Part shown: positions 8,498 to 17,007 of the stretch, piece by piece
How positions within the stretch are numbered: position 1 is the stretch's first letter
How the letters are laid out: every line of letters starts with the position of its first letter
Assembly: GCA_964497475.1 (NCBI GenBank)
Contig: CAZCDM010000005.1
Span: forward strand, 1 to 33,542
From: CAZCDM01 sp964497475
GTDB lineage: Bacteria > Planctomycetota > Phycisphaerae > SM23-33
Reading direction: 5' to 3'
Length of the DNA: 33,542 bases
The notes under the pieces: model-generated
Databases searched by the model: none
What the model saw: the letters and a program-made list of their open reading frames with translations, nothing else
Told to the model about the DNA's origin: nothing
Position numbers and translations under genes: made by a program

Positions 8498-8610
8498 GCG
8501 ATCAATCCCATGGCTCGACGATATCACATTCCCCGGCGAGGTTCCGACCCCGCTCGCACGCAAGACTATCACGTCATCATAGCGAGGTCATCAATAAAAC
8601 GACGCCCCGT
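8498..8610. other. 113-nt gap inside the polysaccharide gene run
   Basis: This is the only sizeable non-coding stretch within the 18-gene minus-strand run. It is less GC-rich than its surroundings near the end of the CapK-like gene. I see no convincing hairpin with a T-tract. A TATGAT-like -10 can be read on the minus strand but lacks a good -35 at standard spacing. It could host an internal promoter or RNA-processing site for the exosortase, TPR, deacetylase and CBM9 genes. Confidence 0.3.
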
Positions 8611-9951
8611 TTACTCGCTTTCGCGGATCACGTACCGGAACTTGCCCGATGCACTCGGCGGGATGTCCTCGCACGGCTCGATGGTGATGGGAGCGTCGGC
8701 CCCGAGGTACCGGTGCAGGCCGGCCAGGATGCTCGCATCGCCGCCGGCCGGGTAGGCGGCAGTCTTGACCAGCAGCACGCGGATGGCGCCGGCGGGGTCC
8801 TGGCGGAGCTGGAACCTGGCAATGCCCTCGATGTTGCTCAGCGAGGCATGGACGGCTGAGGAGTGAACCCGTCGGCCGTCGGGCGCCAGCAGGAAGTCGT
8901 TGCTGCGCCCCTGGACAACACGCATGGTCTCCAGCCCCCGGCCACACGGGCAGGGGGCCGCGGCGAGTTGGCCGATGTCGTCCGTGCGGTAGCGGATGAA
9001 CGGCTGGGCGAAATTATCCAGCTGCGTGACGACGATCTCGCCATCGACGCCCGGACCGACCGGCTCGCCGGCCTCGTCCAGCACCTCGGCGATGACGTTC
9101 TCGCTGGTGATGTGCATCGTGCCGTGGGGACACTCGTGGGCGATGAAACCCGCCTCGCGACTGCCGTACCCGTCAGCCACCACCGCTAGGCCCAGAGCGG
9201 ATGCGATAAACTCCCGCTGGGCCGGGTAGAGCACCTCGGCCGTGGAGAAGACGACCTTCGCGCCGAGATCGTCGAGGCGAATGTTCTGCTGCTCGGCCAG
9301 GCGGCACATCAGTTCGATGGCGTTGGGATAGCCGAACAGGCAGTCCGGGCCGAAACGTCGCAGCGAAGCAACGTAGCCGGCGAGGGATTGTTCGCTCAGC
9401 TGCCAGGCTGGGAAAATCCGCTCGTTGGTCAGCGTGTCGCGCAGCTGCCGGGCGCGGCCTTGTTTGTCCAGCTCGACCGGCGCGTTCCAGATGTACGCCT
9501 CGCGCACGCCGTGGGGCATGGCGAACCAGTCGTGGCTGCGCATGCGGGCGGCCTTGTCCCAGGCTTGTCGCCGCCGGTCGATGGAGAAAATCAGCGGCAC
9601 GCCGGATGAGCCGCCCGTGCGATACCGCCTCGGCCCGCCGGGCACGTTTGCGTTGGTCAGTGCCTTGCGATTCTCGCGCAGCGTCGCCTTGTCCAGCCGG
9701 GGCAGGCGGCGGAGGTCGTCGAGGCTGGTCGGCAGCCAGTCGCGGTCGAGCCCGGCCAGGTCCGCATACCCGGCCGTGTGCTGCATCGCCACGCCCACCA
9801 GCCGACGCAGCTTGCGAAGCTGCAACGCGCGGAGCTGCTCGGCCGACCACCACTGCGACCCGGCCAGGAACCGATGTACCGCGAAGGTCCGCCGACGGCA
9901 GAGTGCCTCGAACGCGGGGCTGATGACGTGGCGAACCAGCCAGGGGTTCAT
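8611..9951 (-). CDS. CapK/PaaK-like adenylate-forming enzyme (phenylacetate-CoA ligase family)
   Basis: 446 aa. ANL-superfamily enzyme that would activate a carboxylic acid as an adenylate. The phosphate-binding loop TGGSSGVP is at residues 112-119, a DGYGSREAGF adenylate-binding motif lies near the middle, and the C-terminal lid carries SGKFRY with the expected catalytic lysine at 437. Cysteines in an AHECPHG stretch and a later PCPCGRG stretch look like the structural metal site seen in CapK-like proteins. Such genes are common in capsule and exopolysaccharide loci, and an acyl or amino-acid decoration is the likely purpose, though the substrate is unknown. The ATG overlaps the TGA of the double glycosyltransferase (ATGA). 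It is distinct from the long-chain-type ligases also known from exosortase loci. Confidence 0.85.
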   Translation of the reverse strand: MNPWLVRHVISPAFEALCRRRTFAVHRFLAGSQWWSAEQLRALQLRKLRRLVGVAMQHTAGYADLAGLDRDWLPTSLDDLRRLPRLDKATLRENRKALTNANVPGGPRRYRTGGSSGVPLIFSIDRRRQAWDKAARMRSHDWFAMPHGVREAYIWNAPVELDKQGRARQLRDTLTNERIFPAWQLSEQSLAGYVASLRRFGPDCLFGYPNAIELMCRLAEQQNIRLDDLGAKVVFSTAEVLYPAQREFIASALGLAVVADGYGSREAGFIAHECPHGTMHITSENVIAEVLDEAGEPVGPGVDGEIVVTQLDNFAQPFIRYRTDDIGQLAAAPCPCGRGLETMRVVQGRSNDFLLAPDGRRVHSSAVHASLSNIEGIARFQLRQDPAGAIRVLLVKTAAYPAGGDASILAGLHRYLGADAPITIEPCEDIPPSASGKFRYVIRESE

Positions 9952-12182
9952 AGCGGGCCCTTTCGGCAGTGGCGGTAGAGGGCATCGAGCCGCTCGACCA
10001 TGTTCGATAGTGAATAGTGCTCGGCAATGCGGGCGCGGCCCGCCTGGCCGAGTCGACTCCGCGCGGCGGGGTCCTCGGCCAGAGCTTGCATCGCATCGGC
10101 CAGGGCGGCCGGCTCGCGCGGCGGAACCAGCCGACCAGTCTGGCCTTCCACAACGACCTCGCCCAGTGCGCCGACCGTCGTGGCGATCACAGCCAGGCCG
10201 GCCGCCATCGCCTCGAGCACCGCCATGGGCAGGGCCTCGCTGTGACTCGGCAGGACGAAGCAGTCGGCCTCGGCCAGGGCGTCGTCGCGGGCCGCTTCGT
10301 CCAACATGCCCCGCAGACGAACCACCTCTTCGAGCCCGGCCTGGGTGATACGCTCTTCGAGCGCAGCGTGCTGGCCCGGCGCGGTCTCGCCACCGGCGAT
10401 GTCGATGATGCACGCCAGGCCACGATCTCGCAGCAGCGCAGCGGCGTCGATGAGGTCTTCGGTTCCCTTGGCCGGGCTGAGCGTGCCGAGCATCAGGAAG
10501 CGGCAAGGCCCGCGGCCGGACCGGGTAGCCGGCCGATCCGACAAGACGACACCGTTGGGCAAGGTCGCCAGTCGGCCGGGCTCGATCAGCTCGGCCAGCT
10601 GCCGCCGCATCGCGCCGGTCAGTACGATGATCCGCCCGCCCAGGCGCAGTGCGCCGCCCAGGGCTGCTCGGCGGACAGGCCCGCCGGTGGTGGCGAACTC
10701 GCCAAACCGCCCGCCATGGACGTGCCACACCCCACACGCCCCTGTCAGCCGGGCTGCGAGCATGAGCAGCGCGTCCCGCCAGAAGGTCAGGCCGCTGCAT
10801 GTGTGGATGTGCACGATGGGTCGTCGCGCCGCCAGCGTGGCTCGCGCGACGCGCACCACCAGGCCCGCCTGGGCTGCCATGCCGCGAAGGATCGATCGGC
10901 CGGGCGGCGTGGTCTTGCCCGACTGGATCAGCCGCAGGTCGTACCGCCGGGCCAGGTTGCTGCGGGCCAGTCGATCAGCCACGCTGACCATGCCGCCCTG
11001 CAGCGGGCTCAACGGGCCGATCATCTGCATCGCGGGTCGCGCAGCACAGCCGGGGCGTGCGGCACGGCGAAAAACATCGGCATAGCGATTGGTCATGACC
11101 TCGGCGGTGTAGTGTTGCTCGATGCGTGTTACAGCGCGTCCGGCGAGGTCGGCTCGTCGGGCCGGGTCGGCCAGCAGCGCCGCCAGCACATCGGCCAGTG
11201 CGTCGGGCTGGCCCGGCGGCGTGAGCAGCCCAGCCTGACCGGCCAGGACGTTCGGTACGTCGCCGACAGCCGAGGCCACCACCGCCAGACCGGCCGACAT
11301 CGCCTCGAGCAGCGCCATCGGCAGCCCCTCGGTCCGGCTGGGCAGGACGAACACGTCGGCCGCACCGTAGAGTCGTTCGACATCATCGCGCGAGCCAAGC
11401 CACGAAACGCGCCCCGCCAGGTCGGGCTGCTCGCTGCGACGTTGCAATATCTCAGCCAGCGTGCCATCGGCAGCATCGCCGGCAACGGCCAGGTGGAACG
11501 CACCAGAGCCTCTCTCGGCAAGCCGGGCCGCCGCGTCGAGCAGATCGTCGTAGCTCTTCTCGGGCTTGATATTGCCCACCGCCAGCAGCAGCGGCGTATC
11601 GGCTGCGATGCCCAGTTCGCTGCGGACGGCCAGGCGGTCGGCCGATCTCGTGCGGATCGGCTCGATGCCGTTGGGCACGATGGTGACCTCGCCGGGCCAG
11701 TGCAGCAGGTGGGCGTAGCGGCTGGCGACGTGCGGCGAGACGGCCGTCATGGCGCGGCAGGCTCGCAGGGCCAGCCGTTCGCTCAGCCGGGCCCGGGCGG
11801 GCGCATCGCCCAGCAGGCCGTGGGCGGTAAAGACCATCGACGCGGTGGGCCCCAGCAGGTTGGCTGTGGCGACGTACGGCAGCGAGCTGCGATCGTGAAC
11901 GTTGATGACAGCCGGCCGCGCGACAGTAAGCAGCCGAGCCAGCCGACGCACCGCCACCGGGTCGGGCCCCTGGCGCGAGTCCAGTGACGTAACCGCAATG
12001 CCCTGCTCGATGAGCTGCTGGCCGAAGGGGCCGGCGTCTCGCAGGGTGACGACGCGCACCGGGCCGATGTGCCTGTTCCAGGTTCGCGCCAGGTGAGCCA
12101 CTACCCGCTCCTTGCCGCCGGCGGCAAGGCGGTCGACCACCAGCACCAGCCTGCCGGACCATGGCGCGGTGACGCGGCTCAC
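9948..12182 (-). CDS. tandem double glycosyltransferase (two GT4 modules)
   Basis: 744 aa, about twice the length of a usual GT4 enzyme. Module 1 spans roughly residues 10-375: an AGGKERV nucleotide-sugar-side loop near the start, NGIEP in the middle, and SRTEGLPMALLEAMSAG carrying the E-x7-E motif. Module 2 begins near M385 (base 11030): PLQGGMVSV, then NGVVLS, and SHSEALPMAVLEAMAAG with a second intact E-x7-E. Both modules therefore look catalytically complete, so one polypeptide may add two successive sugars to the lipid-linked repeat. The start is GTG, overlapping the TGA of the upstream O-ligase gene (GTGA). The reading frame is continuous across the junction with no stop, so this reads as a genuine fusion. 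Donor and acceptor sugars cannot be read from the sequence. Confidence 0.85.
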   Translation of the reverse strand: MSRVTAPWSGRLVLVVDRLAAGGKERVVAHLARTWNRHIGPVRVVTLRDAGPFGQQLIEQGIAVTSLDSRQGPDPVAVRRLARLLTVARPAVINVHDRSSLPYVATANLLGPTASMVFTAHGLLGDAPARARLSERLALRACRAMTAVSPHVASRYAHLLHWPGEVTIVPNGIEPIRTRSADRLAVRSELGIAADTPLLLAVGNIKPEKSYDDLLDAAARLAERGSGAFHLAVAGDAADGTLAEILQRRSEQPDLAGRVSWLGSRDDVERLYGAADVFVLPSRTEGLPMALLEAMSAGLAVVASAVGDVPNVLAGQAGLLTPPGQPDALADVLAALLADPARRADLAGRAVTRIEQHYTAEVMTNRYADVFRRAARPGCAARPAMQMIGPLSPLQGGMVSVADRLARSNLARRYDLRLIQSGKTTPPGRSILRGMAAQAGLVVRVARATLAARRPIVHIHTCSGLTFWRDALLMLAARLTGACGVWHVHGGRFGEFATTGGPVRRAALGGALRLGGRIIVLTGAMRRQLAELIEPGRLATLPNGVVLSDRPATRSGRGPCRFLMLGTLSPAKGTEDLIDAAALLRDRGLACIIDIAGGETAPGQHAALEERITQAGLEEVVRLRGMLDEAARDDALAEADCFVLPSHSEALPMAVLEAMAAGLAVIATTVGALGEVVVEGQTGRLVPPREPAALADAMQALAEDPAARSRLGQAGRARIAEHYSLSNMVERLDALYRHCRKGPL

Positions 12183-13519
12183 ACCTGCGCCCCGTGAAGC
12201 TGTCGCATGCGCTGGCGTCGCGTGCGGTAGGCTGGCCCGGCGGTTCGAGCGGGCTGGGCTTCGATGTCCGTCTCCTGGTCCATCAGCAGCTCCTGCCGAA
12301 CGATGACCTCCAGCGGCACGGCCAGGAGGAACACGGCATAGGCAAACTCAAAGCCGACCTGCGAGAGGAACGACCCGCCGATGCAGAAGGCCACAATGCC
12401 GCACTGGATGCCGGCGGCGTAATCGCGGGCCCAGGCAAAGCCCGGCCGATCGGCCAGCTTGCGGATGCGACGACACATGCGGAAGGCTGAGACGATCATG
12501 CCGACGAACAACCCCAGGCCGACCCAGCCCGTACCGGCCAGGGTGGTAAACCAGATCGAGTGCGCCACGTGCGGCTCGTCGACGGCGTGGACCTTGAAGC
12601 GGTTGTACTCCTTCAGGAAGGCATCCTTGCCAATGCCGATTCCCGTCAGCGGCCGGTGGCGGGCCATGTTCAACGCCGTCTCCCAGGCCCACAACCGCAT
12701 GCGGGCCGATTCGTCCTGCTCATAATTTTCCAGCGTTTCGTAGCGGTCCATGGTTCGTGCGGGCACCAACGCCACCGCAACGGGCAGCAACATCATGCCG
12801 TAGATAAGCACCTTGACCCAATTAGTCTTCCGCCAGAGCGTGATGACGCCCGCCGCCCCCATCGCGAGCATACCTCCGCGACTGCCGCCGGCGATAACGG
12901 CCGGCACGGCCAGCAGGGCCGTTGCGTACAGCCCGCGCCGATACCATCGCGACTGAACCTCCACCACCGCAAAGGCCAGCAGCGGCATGCCGATGGCGAT
13001 GAACAGGGCTGTGTCGTTATTGTCCATGCCCAGCGGCCCGCCGTGGTGGGTCCGCACGCCGCCTCGCAGCAGGAACAACCCCAGCCGGATCGCATACAAC
13101 CCCGGGCACATCGCCAGGAGGATGAAAATCTGCTTGAGCTGCAGCCGCGTGCGGACCAGCCCGGTCAGAAGCAGTACGGCAATGGCGATTTTGCTGAACT
13201 TTTCGAAGAAGACCAGCGAGCCGGAAAAGTCGTAGCTTCGCAATACTGAAATGCCCATCCACAGCCAGAACAGCACGAACATGGCGCTCGGGCCGGCGAG
13301 TCGGAATTTTCGCCCGGGCGTGGCAGCGGCACGGAGGATCAGGCAGATCGCGACGATAAAGGTGAACCGTGCCGAGCGGGTCGAGGCCGACCAGACCAGC
13401 GATTGCGGCTTCATGAAGCTCAGCCAGCAATAGGCCATCAACCCCCAGAACGCGTCATACATCGCCAGCGGGATACACCCGAAGCCCAGCAACGTCATGA
13501 TGACGTCACGAATCCCCAT
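12179..13519 (-). CDS. O-antigen ligase/polymerase-like membrane protein, exosortase-A-associated
   Basis: 446 aa with about ten membrane segments. It resembles the putative O-glycosylation ligases of exosortase-A loci (TIGR03097-like): a short MGIRD start, an early FMKPQSL motif, a large periplasmic loop with a YETLENYEQDESARMRLWAW stretch and HRPLTGIGIGKD, then AHSIWFTTLAG. Members of the O-antigen ligase/Wzy group transfer or join lipid-linked glycans on the periplasmic side of the inner membrane. In this cluster it is the only candidate polymerase, so it may act as Wzy rather than as a protein O-glycosylation ligase; the sequence does not decide. The ATG at 13519 has GGAGG about 7 nt upstream, inside the end of the preceding glycosyltransferase gene (14-nt overlap). 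Confidence 0.85.
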   Translation of the reverse strand: MGIRDVIMTLLGFGCIPLAMYDAFWGLMAYCWLSFMKPQSLVWSASTRSARFTFIVAICLILRAAATPGRKFRLAGPSAMFVLFWLWMGISVLRSYDFSGSLVFFEKFSKIAIAVLLLTGLVRTRLQLKQIFILLAMCPGLYAIRLGLFLLRGGVRTHHGGPLGMDNNDTALFIAIGMPLLAFAVVEVQSRWYRRGLYATALLAVPAVIAGGSRGGMLAMGAAGVITLWRKTNWVKVLIYGMMLLPVAVALVPARTMDRYETLENYEQDESARMRLWAWETALNMARHRPLTGIGIGKDAFLKEYNRFKVHAVDEPHVAHSIWFTTLAGTGWVGLGLFVGMIVSAFRMCRRIRKLADRPGFAWARDYAAGIQCGIVAFCIGGSFLSQVGFEFAYAVFLLAVPLEVIVRQELLMDQETDIEAQPARTAGPAYRTRRQRMRQLHGAQV

Positions 13520-14690
13520 GGCCGGCCTCCGGAGTGTCCTGCGCGGCGCGGGCCGCCTGGAGCAGCGTGCCCGCCATGGCCTGCCAGGTCATGTCCTGTG
13601 CGACGGTTTGCATGCCCGCCTGGCCGAGGGATTCGCCCAGGGCCGGGTCGTCGATGATGCGCAGGGCCTGGTCGGCCAGTTCTTGCGCGGTCCGGCCGAG
13701 CAGGATATTGCGGTCGGCCTGGGCGGGCGTGCCCTGCATGCCCAACTGCGTGGAAACCACCGGCGCCCCGGCCGCCCACGCTTCCAGCAGCTTGTTCTTG
13801 ATGCCCGTGCCGGTCCGCATCGGCTGGAGGACGACACTGGCTTGCCAGAGGAACGGACGGACATCCTCCACCCAGCCGGTAACCTCGGCTCCGCCGCCGG
13901 TGAGATCCTGCAGGACCGCGGGCGGGTCCGTGCCAACGATGAGGCCTCGCACCTCAGGGCGGGTCTTCTGGATGAGCGGGATGATTTCGCGCAGCAGGAA
14001 CAGGGCGGCATCGCTGTTGGGTTCGTGACCGAGGTTGCCCAAGAACACCACCGTGGGCGGCTCGGCGCGGCGGCGGTCGGCCGGGGGTGCGAAGTGCGCC
14101 GTATCGACGCCATTGCCGACCACCAGCGTCGACTGTTGCGGATTGCGCTGATAAAAGCCCACCTCGTCGGCAAGGCTGACGAAGGTCACCAGATCGACAT
14201 TCGGCAGGAAGCGTTTCTCGGCCAGCCGCTGGCCGAACAGAAACAGCAGCCGGCGGATGAAGACGCGCGGGCTGAAGTCGTCCCAGAGGCGCGGGCCTTC
14301 CTCGCGGATGGGGTCGTCGACCATGTCGGCCACGACCAGCCGGGCCGGGCGTGCCTCGGGGGCGTACTGCAGTGCGCTGCGCCCGGCGAGGACGACGACA
14401 TCCTGCGCGGCGGCCCGCTGGGCGAGGGCGTTGGCCAGGGGCGCATCGAACGCATAGGGCACGAAGGCCCGTCGGGGCCGACCGCGCCGAGGCCCGGTCC
14501 GACCCGGAACCGTCGCCAGCTCCACGCCGAGGTCGCGATAGGCTTTGGCCGCTGCGCTGTCCGGCTCGTGCGAGAGCACGGCGACCTGCTCGCCGGCAGC
14601 AATGAGCTGCTCGGCGAGATGATCTACCCGCAGCCACGTGCCGTGCGTCATCGGCCAGGGAAAATGAGATGTCACAAACAGCCAGTTCAT
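13506..14690 (-). CDS. family 4-type glycosyltransferase
   Basis: 394 aa, GT-B fold. An N-terminal MNWLFVTSHFPWP start with a G-T-W-L-R-V loop, VGNGVDTAHF in the linker region, then VVFLGNLGHEPNSDA and a C-terminal GTGIKNKLLEAWAAGAPVV stretch. That end resembles the Stp1-like group encoded further upstream in this cluster (GVQNKILEAMAMARPVV), so the two may be paralogues. It would add one sugar to the growing lipid-linked oligosaccharide on the cytoplasmic face. The start at 14690 is chosen because it forms an ATGA overlap with the preceding gene and opens directly on the conserved fold; an in-frame longer start would add 23 uncharacteristic residues. The sugar is unknown. Confidence 0.85.
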   Translation of the reverse strand: MNWLFVTSHFPWPMTHGTWLRVDHLAEQLIAAGEQVAVLSHEPDSAAAKAYRDLGVELATVPGRTGPRRGRPRRAFVPYAFDAPLANALAQRAAAQDVVVLAGRSALQYAPEARPARLVVADMVDDPIREEGPRLWDDFSPRVFIRRLLFLFGQRLAEKRFLPNVDLVTFVSLADEVGFYQRNPQQSTLVVGNGVDTAHFAPPADRRRAEPPTVVFLGNLGHEPNSDAALFLLREIIPLIQKTRPEVRGLIVGTDPPAVLQDLTGGGAEVTGWVEDVRPFLWQASVVLQPMRTGTGIKNKLLEAWAAGAPVVSTQLGMQGTPAQADRNILLGRTAQELADQALRIIDDPALGESLGQAGMQTVAQDMTWQAMAGTLLQAARAAQDTPEAGHGDS

Positions 14691-15817
14691 GTCTCGCCTC
14701 CTGCCTCCTGGGTCATATCGTCCAGTATAGCCGAAAATCTCCGCACGCAATGGTCCCATGTGAACTGCCCGATGCGCTGACTGCCCGCGGCGATGAGCTC
14801 AGCCCGGCGGGCGGGCGAGTTCAGCACGCCAGCCAGGCCGGCCGCGATGGCGTCGGCGTCGGCCGGGTCGACCAGCTCGGCCGCCGGCCCGGCGACCTCC
14901 GGCAGCGAGGTCGTGCTGCTGGTGACCACCGCCGTACGGGTCGCGAACGCGTCGAGCACGGGCAGGCCGAACCCCTCAGCCAGCGACGGATAGCAGAGCA
15001 CCTCGGCCGCGGTCAGCAGCGCCGCGAGGTCCGCCTGCGAGACAAACCCTCCTGCCGTGACCGAATCGCCCACGCCGGCAAGGTTGATCTGCCGGCGAAG
15101 CTCCGGCAGGAAGCGCTCTTGGGCGCCGATCAGAACGAGCTGCCAGGTCTGGCCGGTCGCCTGTGGCAAGGTCGCCCACGCCGTGACGAGCCGGGCGGTG
15201 TTTTTCCGCGGATCCTCGGCGGCAAAGCCCAGCACCACGGGCCGATCATCTAGGCCGAGCCCAGCCCGGGCGGCTGCGCTGCGCTGCGGGTCGACCGGGT
15301 CGAGCACCGAGCTGTCCGGCGCCCAGGGGTTGACGGTAATTTTCTCGGCCGCGATGCCTAGCCGCTCGACGATCTGATCGCGACTGTAGGCGCTGGGGGT
15401 GACGATGTGCTTCGCCCGCCGGGCCGAGCAGGCCACATCCCGCAGCCACCGCTTCCACCCGGGGGCGTGGATCTCAGCGGGGATCAGGTCGTGAATGGTC
15501 AGCAGGATGGGCGTCCGGCCGAGTCGCGGAGCGGTGTTGGCCGGGCAGTGAAGCAGCTCGGCCCGCTCGCTGCGACAGGCCATCGGCAGGCGGACGTGCT
15601 GCCAGAGATTCCAGCGGTCGCCCGGCATGTCGATGGCGCACGATTTGACATTGTCCAGATCCGCGAAGGGATCGTCACAATCCACGCCCCGGTGAAAGGC
15701 GAGGATTTCCAGGCTCGGCCGCTGCCGGGCCAGGCGGGTGTAGAGGTCGATGAGGTTTTTGCCCGTACCGCGCCGGTTGGCGGCGTAGATGGTGCGCGCG
15801 TCGAGGGCGAGGATCAT
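14687..15817 (-). CDS. family 4 glycosyltransferase
   Basis: 376 aa, GT4 type. MILALDART followed by RRGTGKNLIDLY is the glycine-rich acceptor-side loop typical of mannosyltransferase-like family 4 enzymes. LLTIHDLIP, a VTPSAYSRDQIVERLGI segment and SLAEGFGLPVLDAF follow in family order; the last carries an E-x7-D version of the usual E-x7-E, a conservative change. The protein is expected at the cytoplasmic face, extending the repeat unit. Both ends overlap neighbours as ATGA (upstream at 15814-15817, downstream at 14687-14690), which fixes the start. Donor sugar not determinable. Confidence 0.87.
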   Translation of the reverse strand: MILALDARTIYAANRRGTGKNLIDLYTRLARQRPSLEILAFHRGVDCDDPFADLDNVKSCAIDMPGDRWNLWQHVRLPMACRSERAELLHCPANTAPRLGRTPILLTIHDLIPAEIHAPGWKRWLRDVACSARRAKHIVTPSAYSRDQIVERLGIAAEKITVNPWAPDSSVLDPVDPQRSAAARAGLGLDDRPVVLGFAAEDPRKNTARLVTAWATLPQATGQTWQLVLIGAQERFLPELRRQINLAGVGDSVTAGGFVSQADLAALLTAAEVLCYPSLAEGFGLPVLDAFATRTAVVTSSTTSLPEVAGPAAELVDPADADAIAAGLAGVLNSPARRAELIAAGSQRIGQFTWDHCVRRFSAILDDMTQEAGGET

Positions 15818-17007
15818 GTTGCCCCTCCCGGCTGGGCCGTCAGGGCCTGTTCGATCGCGTCGACATGCGGCCCCCAGGTGAAGTCCTCCGCCCGGCGCGC
15901 GGCGGCGAGCTGCATGGCTGCGAGTTTGTCGCGGTCGGCATTGAGGGCGTTGATGGCCTCGGCAAGGCTGGCCGGGTCGGTCGCGTCGAAGTCCAAGCCT
16001 TCCCGGCCGGGGGTGATGAGCTCGGGCAGTGTGTTGTAGACGCGTGGCGGGTCGTGTCGCGGCCCCAGCAGGGCCAGGCCCACCCGCATCGCTTCGAGAT
16101 ACCCCAGGCCGAACCCCTCGAAACGCGAGGCGCTGCAGAACACGTCGGCGGCGGCGTAGCACGAGGCCATCGCGTCGGTCCAGCCGAGGCAGTGCGCCCG
16201 GCCTGCGATGTCGAGCCGATCAATGCGATCATGCAGGGCCGAGGCTTCCGGACCACCGCCGGCAAAAAGCACATGCACGCCCGGAGGACACTGCGCGATC
16301 GCCTCGGCCAGAAGCAGCGGCTGCTTCAGCGGCGTCAGCGCCCCGGCAAAGAGCACCAGCAGGTCCTCCTCGCCGATGGCTAACTCGCCCCGCAGATTCC
16401 GGCTGGATGACTTCTCCAGAGCGGTAGTTTGAACAATGCCCGGCCGAGCGCAGATCATTCTCGAAGCGCCTATCCCGGCCCGCTGCAATTCGGCGGTCAT
16501 CCAATGGCTCAGGGTGATCAGCGTACCGCCATGGCGCGCGAGGCAGCGGTGTTCGCTTGTGGCATCGAACCCCTTGGCCAGCCAGCAACCAGCAAAGTCA
16601 AAATCCCGGCCTGTCTGAAAGGCCCGGCAGGCAGCGAGAGTGGTCGTGATCACCGAGGCTCGCCGGAGAGCTGGCGCGACCCGCGAAGCGGCGGCGGCGA
16701 ACCAGGGCCAGAACGAAACGATGCCCTCGACGCCGCCCAGGTGCGGCGCGAGCTTGCGTGCCAACGGCTTGACGATTTCACCACGCCCCAGTCGCCAGAG
16801 CAATCGCGGCGGCCGGACGCGGGCCAGTACGGTCACGCGGTGCGGGCCGAGTTCGATGGTGCGGTCGTGCGCCTCGGGGCCTCGACAGATCACGCGGACG
16901 TCGTGGCCTCGCCGGGCGAGCCCGTCGGCCACGGCCAGGGCATGGGCCTCGCCACCGCGGAGGATGGGCTGAGTGACATCGCCGGGGACGAGCACCGCGA
17001 TGTTCAT
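15814..17007 (-). CDS. family 4 glycosyltransferase
   Basis: 397 aa, GT4 type. The N-terminal MNIAVLVPGDVTQPILRGGE carries the G-G-E loop, the middle has a LFAGALTPLKQPLLL segment that starts the second Rossmann domain, and SRFEGFGLGYLEAMRVG supplies an intact E-x7-E motif. A possible recent variant of the enzymes around it, but similarity is only at family level. ATGA overlaps occur at both ends, so translation is probably coupled to the neighbouring glycosyltransferase genes. The start at 17007 gives a standard N-terminus; a much longer in-frame extension upstream overlaps the preceding gene and is rejected. Specific sugar unknown. Confidence 0.86.
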   Translation of the reverse strand: MNIAVLVPGDVTQPILRGGEAHALAVADGLARRGHDVRVICRGPEAHDRTIELGPHRVTVLARVRPPRLLWRLGRGEIVKPLARKLAPHLGGVEGIVSFWPWFAAAASRVAPALRRASVITTTLAACRAFQTGRDFDFAGCWLAKGFDATSEHRCLARHGGTLITLSHWMTAELQRAGIGASRMICARPGIVQTTALEKSSSRNLRGELAIGEEDLLVLFAGALTPLKQPLLLAEAIAQCPPGVHVLFAGGGPEASALHDRIDRLDIAGRAHCLGWTDAMASCYAAADVFCSASRFEGFGLGYLEAMRVGLALLGPRHDPPRVYNTLPELITPGREGLDFDATDPASLAEAINALNADRDKLAAMQLAAARRAEDFTWGPHVDAIEQALTAQPGGAT

